Assembly (NCBI RefSeq): GCF_030540835.1
Contig: NZ_JAUOEK010000066.1
Span: 30,085-94,084, forward strand
From: Flavivirga aquimarina
Lineage (GTDB): Bacteria; Bacteroidota; Bacteroidia; Flavobacteriales; Flavobacteriaceae
DNA length: 64,000 bases
Reading direction: 5' to 3'
Numbering within the stretch: the stretch's first letter is position 1; every line of letters starts with the position of its first letter. Under the pieces are notes generated by a model. That model worked only from the letters and a program-made list of their open reading frames with translations, ran no database searches and was not told the origin of the DNA. Shown piece by piece: positions 60,434-64,000 of the stretch. Position numbers and translations under genes: made by a program.

Positions 60434-61108
60434 TTAATTCATTCGTTTTATTTTACCTCCCAGCGCACTACTTTCGTCTACGCGTTCTGGATTACCGTAA
60501 ATATAGATGTAGCCTCCTGCTCTTATTTTAGCGTTAACCAGAGTTTTAGCATGTACATGTGCTTCTCCGGCAATTCGTATGGAAACATCTGTAAATTCTG
60601 TTTTGAGATCTTCACCTTCATAAATGCCTCCTGTATAAATGGATACATCTTGATTTTTAGAAATTCCTGAAGTTTTAATAGTAGCACCGGTAACCGATCT
60701 GATATTTGCATACTTTACATTTAAATCGGCCTCTATTTTTCCACCTTCTTGGGCATTTAAATCTATTTCAAATTGTTCGATAGTATCTTTTGAAGATACT
60801 TTGGCACCTTCGTTAACATCAATCACATCTATTGCTGTATAATATAATTGCACTTTTATTTCATCACCATCATAAGATTCCCCAAGTTTCATTTTAATTT
60901 TTAGTGTTCCATTTTTATTATTTACTACAACATCTTTATTGTCTTTTCCTGTAATAACAATTCTATTATCATCAGATTTAATAAGTTCAAGATCTATTAA
61001 ATCATATACTTTTAAGTTGGTAAATTCTCCAACTGTTTTTTCTATTGGTTTTTGTGCTACAGTTACTGTAGAAATTAAGATAGATAATATGACTGTGAAG
61101 CGTTTCAT
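60434..61108 (-). CDS. Exported DUF2807 (head-GIN) domain protein
   Basis: A 224-residue protein with a signal peptide (MKRFTVILSILISTVTVAQ). The rest is a repetitive beta-helix-like region (LKVYDLIDLELIKSDDNRIVITGKDN, IDVIDVNEGAKVSSKDTIEQ, VKYANIRSVTGATIKTSG) characteristic of DUF2807 putative auto-transporter adhesins. The final segment AGGYIYIYGNPERVDESSALGGKIKRMN is typical. The role is unknown; attachment or envelope functions have been proposed for the family. It is a single leftward gene with its own terminator. Confidence 0.85.
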   Translation of the reverse strand: MKRFTVILSILISTVTVAQKPIEKTVGEFTNLKVYDLIDLELIKSDDNRIVITGKDNKDVVVNNKNGTLKIKMKLGESYDGDEIKVQLYYTAIDVIDVNEGAKVSSKDTIEQFEIDLNAQEGGKIEADLNVKYANIRSVTGATIKTSGISKNQDVSIYTGGIYEGEDLKTEFTDVSIRIAGEAHVHAKTLVNAKIRAGGYIYIYGNPERVDESSALGGKIKRMN

Positions 61109-61229
61109 TATGTGGATTTTTATATTTTTTATAATTTAAACGTAAAGTTATCAATAATTATTCCCTTTTTTTAAATTAAATAATTTTTTATTCTTGTTAA
61201 GGGGTTTATATAATGAACTCATTTTTAAG

Positions 61230-63470
61230 CTAAGCATCTTTTTTTCCAACTAAATTAAAGTCAAGATGTTTTTTAACTAAATCTGTGTTTTTAACCTTTA
61301 CAACCACTTCGTCTCCAAGCTGATACATGGTTTTGGTGTTTCTGCCTACCATTGCGTATTGGTCTTGATCGAAAGCGTAATGATCATCAGTCATATCACG
61401 TACACTTACCATGCCTTCGCATTTATTAGAGATAATTTCAACATAAATACCCCAATCGGTTACACCGGAAATAACACCTACAAACTCATCATCTTTATGG
61501 TCTTGCATAAATTTTATCTGCATGTATTTTATGGAGTCCCGTTCTGCTTTAGTGGCCAGATTTTCCATAGCACTAGAGTGATTGCATTTATCTTCGTAAG
61601 CATCTTCATTCACCGATTTCCCACCATCTAAATAATGCTGTAATAAACGGTGAGCCATTACATCTGGATATCGACGAATAGGCGACGTGAAATGGCTATA
61701 ATAATCGAATGCTAAACCATAATGGCCAATATTGTGTGTGGTGTATTCGGCTTTACTCATACTTCTAATGGCTAAGGTATCAACAAGGTTTTGCTCCTTT
61801 TTACCATTAACTTCTTTGAGTAAATTATTAAGTGATGCTGAGGTTGTTTTTCTGTCCTTAAAATTAAGTTTGTAACCAAATTTAGATACAATACCTTGTA
61901 GGTTAGCTAATTTACTGTCGTCTGGCTCATCGTGTACACGATAGACAAATGTCTTTTTCGGATCTTTTTTACCAATGAATTCCGATACTTTACGGTTTGC
62001 TAAAAGCATAAACTCTTCAATAAGTTTATTGGCATCTTTACTGGTTTTAAAAAATACACCTACAGGATTGCTTTCTTCATCTAAATTGAATTTTACTTCT
62101 ACTTTATCAAAAGAAATAGCACCAGAACTCATACGTTTTCTGCGCATAATTTTAGCCAACTCATTCATTTTTAAAATGGCATAAGCTATTTCTTTCGGTG
62201 TTTGATATTCTTTTTCTGTTAGTGATACTTCTTTTGGTATCGTATTATTAATTTCACTAATGTTGTGGATTTCTGCTTTTGTAGGAATGACAAGCCCTAT
62301 ATTATTTTCGATAATAGCCTGTGCTTCTTCATAAGTATACCGGGCATCACTATAGGTTACTGTGCGACCAAACCATTCGTTTTTAATCTCACATTTATCA
62401 TTCATTTGAAACACAGCAGAAAAGGTATATTTTTCCTCATGTGGACGTAATGAACAGGCTTTATTTGATAATACTTCGGGAAGCATGGGTACTACTCTAT
62501 CTACTAAATAAACTGATGTGGCGCGTTCGTAAGCTTCATCATCTAAAACGGTACCTTCTTGTAAATAGTGCGATACATCTGCAATATGGATACCTATTTC
62601 GTATAATCCATTGTCTAAGATTTCGAAAGACAGTGCATCATCAAAATCTTTGGCGTCTTTAGGATCAATTGTAAAGGTTAAGTCTTTACGCATATCTCTA
62701 CGTTTAGAGATTTCTTCGGCCGTAATAGAAGTGTCTAGTTTATTTGCAAAATCTTCTACTTCATGTGGAAATTCATGTGGCAAACCATACTCGGCTAAAA
62801 TAGAATGAATTTCTGTATTATGGTCTCCAGGTTTACCAAGTACTTGTATTACTTTGCCATAAGGTGAATCGGCTTTTTCTGGCCAGTCTTCAAGTTTTAC
62901 GAGTACTTTGTCGCCGTCTTCTGCTTTAAAGGTCTTATTAATGGGAATAAAAATATCTTTATGCATTTTTGGACTATCAGCAATTACAAAGGCGTAATTG
63001 CTATGTAATTGAATAACACCAACATATTCGCTTTTATCGCGTTTTATAATGTTGGTTATCTCTCCTTCTAATTTTCCTCTTTTTCTACGTTTGTATACAT
63101 AAAATTCTACTTCATCACCATTTAATGCTTTATTAATATTATTAGATGCTATAAAAACATCGTCATCAAATTCGTCACAGATAATATAACCAGAGCCTTT
63201 AGCAGATAAATCTAAAATACCTGTATGATATTCTGTATTAATAACTGCTTTAAATTTCCCTCGTTCTACTTGTATAATCTCTTGTTGAGCAGCAAGTTTT
63301 GCTAAAGTTTTTATAATTTGATTTCTGCTACTGGCGTCGTTAACACCAAGTTTTGCGGCAATTTGTTTATAGTTGAATGATTGGTTTCTATCTTTTTTTA
63401 AAATACTTAGAATAGTATTGGTCAGGTTGGAAATTCCTTTTTTTGATTTCCTTTTTTTCTTTCTTGTCAT
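61230..63470 (-). CDS. rnr: Ribonuclease R
   Basis: A 746-residue 3'-5' exoribonuclease. It has an N-terminal winged-helix region (KQIAAKLGVNDASSRNQI), two cold-shock/OB domains (GILDLSAKGSGYIICDEFDDDVFI, SEYVGVIQLHSNYAFVIAD), and the RNB catalytic domain with the metal-binding acid cluster in DPKDAKDFDDALSFE. The landmarks HYGLAFDYYSHFTSPIRRYPD and a C-terminal S1 domain (FVGVISGVTDWGIYVEI) complete it. RNase R degrades structured RNA and is linked to RNA quality control. Length and order are standard. Confidence 0.96.
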   Translation of the reverse strand: MTRKKKRKSKKGISNLTNTILSILKKDRNQSFNYKQIAAKLGVNDASSRNQIIKTLAKLAAQQEIIQVERGKFKAVINTEYHTGILDLSAKGSGYIICDEFDDDVFIASNNINKALNGDEVEFYVYKRRKRGKLEGEITNIIKRDKSEYVGVIQLHSNYAFVIADSPKMHKDIFIPINKTFKAEDGDKVLVKLEDWPEKADSPYGKVIQVLGKPGDHNTEIHSILAEYGLPHEFPHEVEDFANKLDTSITAEEISKRRDMRKDLTFTIDPKDAKDFDDALSFEILDNGLYEIGIHIADVSHYLQEGTVLDDEAYERATSVYLVDRVVPMLPEVLSNKACSLRPHEEKYTFSAVFQMNDKCEIKNEWFGRTVTYSDARYTYEEAQAIIENNIGLVIPTKAEIHNISEINNTIPKEVSLTEKEYQTPKEIAYAILKMNELAKIMRRKRMSSGAISFDKVEVKFNLDEESNPVGVFFKTSKDANKLIEEFMLLANRKVSEFIGKKDPKKTFVYRVHDEPDDSKLANLQGIVSKFGYKLNFKDRKTTSASLNNLLKEVNGKKEQNLVDTLAIRSMSKAEYTTHNIGHYGLAFDYYSHFTSPIRRYPDVMAHRLLQHYLDGGKSVNEDAYEDKCNHSSAMENLATKAERDSIKYMQIKFMQDHKDDEFVGVISGVTDWGIYVEIISNKCEGMVSVRDMTDDHYAFDQDQYAMVGRNTKTMYQLGDEVVVKVKNTDLVKKHLDFNLVGKKDA

Positions 63471-63617
63471 TTATAATTTAATTCATAGTCGCTTCCTAAA
63501 GATATATAGGAATTAGTTATTTTAAACTTAATAGGTAGTGAAGTTATTTGCATTAAGTTTTGTGCAAAGTTACATTTAAAATATTTAATCGTATTTTTTT
63601 AATGTTATGCTATAAAA

Positions 63618-63653
63618 AAGAAAAGGTTTCTATTCAAATAGAAACCTTTTCTT
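63618..63653 (-). terminator. Strong hairpin terminator of the type IX secreted protein gene
   Basis: AAGAAAAGGTTTCTATT (63618-63634) and AATAGAAACCTTTTCTT (63637-63653) form a perfect 17-base stem with a 2-base loop. Read leftwards it is followed by a T-run (CTTTTTTATA). It lies 41 bases past the end of the leftward gene. Confidence 0.85.
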
Positions 63654-63693
63654 AATGTTATTTTTTATTACTTGTTAGTAAGCGTTATACACC

Positions 63694-64000
63694 TTATTTT
63701 TTAATAAACTTAAAGGTGTTTCCGTTTTCAAATTTTAGAAAATACAATCCATTGGGTGATTTTTTAATATCAATTTTTTCATTATTAGAGATAATTCCAC
63801 TACTTATTTTGGTTCCCAAAATATTATAAATCGTATAATTTTCTGTTCTGGGTAATCCAGAAATTTGAATAAAATCTGGGGAAGGGTTTGGATATAACTT
63901 TATATTGGATACTTCTATGTTTTCATTTATTGAAAGTGTACCTAAGTTGAGCTTAGAAATTCTGTTACCAGAAATTTCAGCAATATACAAGTCATCTCCA
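63694..64000 (-). CDS. C-terminal end of a type IX secreted protein (runs off the right edge)
   Basis: The frame is open to the window edge. The first visible residues GDDLYIAEISGNRISKLNL resemble the end of an NHL/SMP-30-type beta-propeller blade. After a short linker the type IX sorting domain follows: NIKLYPNPSPDFIQISG, YTIYNILGTKISSGIIS, IDIKKSPNGLYFLKFENG and the terminal KFIKK. This C-terminal domain directs export through the type IX system and attachment to the cell surface. The size and the function of the main part cannot be seen. Confidence 0.85.
   Translation of the reverse strand, partial: GDDLYIAEISGNRISKLNLGTLSINENIEVSNIKLYPNPSPDFIQISGLPRTENYTIYNILGTKISSGIISNNEKIDIKKSPNGLYFLKFENGNTFKFIKK

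Overview
The window is AT-rich chromosomal DNA from a Bacteroidota bacterium, most likely a marine member of the Flavobacteriaceae. This rests on a SusC/SusD glycan-uptake locus, a type IX secretion sorting domain, a HemC-HemD fusion, RagB/PorT-type outer-membrane proteins and a laminarin-type polysaccharide utilisation locus. No genus is claimed. Genes are dense, and most intergenic gaps carry either hairpin terminators or short dispersed palindromes.

Positions 1-12100 hold a nearly complete haem biosynthesis cluster. An AraC-type regulator, hemH and hemJ are read leftwards. Divergently from them hemA, a hemC-hemD fusion, hemE, hemF and hemB are read rightwards, together with a small unknown protein, an EI24-type membrane protein and a GNAT acetyltransferase. 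The gaps in the rightward arm are filled with at least four kinds of palindromic repeat. The most striking object of the window is here. A REP-associated tyrosine transposase (RAYT, HUH type) is in frame with, and apparently fused to, hemF (9459-11021). The linker between them is encoded by three copies of a 45-base REP-like repeat, and matching near-perfect palindromes flank the whole gene.

Positions 12100-35700 are ordinary housekeeping and accessory genes: a CBS-domain membrane protein, a large MG2/plug-domain cell-envelope protein, Ogt, a penicillin-acylase-family enzyme, a double-ATPase peptide ABC protein, the two subunits of 3-oxoacid CoA-transferase, a GH43-like lipoprotein, a stomatin-like protein, an envelope-modifying pair (phosphoethanolamine-transferase-like and acyltransferase 3), glnS with a long C-terminal extension, and folB. 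A tRNA-Cys follows at 35709. A degenerate copy of its 3' end and terminator lies exactly 1900 bases further on, bracketing one glycosidase-like gene. This looks like a small island.

Positions 38500-60300 hold a leftward polysaccharide utilisation locus read from 57257 to 38586: susC, susD, two surface glycan-binding lipoproteins, GH16 endo-laminarinase, a very large GH149/GH161-type beta-1,3-glucan phosphorylase, a GH17 lipoprotein, a clan GH-A lipoprotein, GH30, a GPH-type sugar symporter and a second, cytosolic GH17. The inferred scheme is surface cutting and TonB-dependent uptake of laminarin, periplasmic debranching, symport into the cytosol and phosphorolysis to glucose-1-phosphate. Upstream sits a membrane-spanning propeller/Y_Y_Y/HTH regulator with no kinase domain. 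The right end has a DUF2807 protein, RNase R and the 3' end of a type IX secreted protein.
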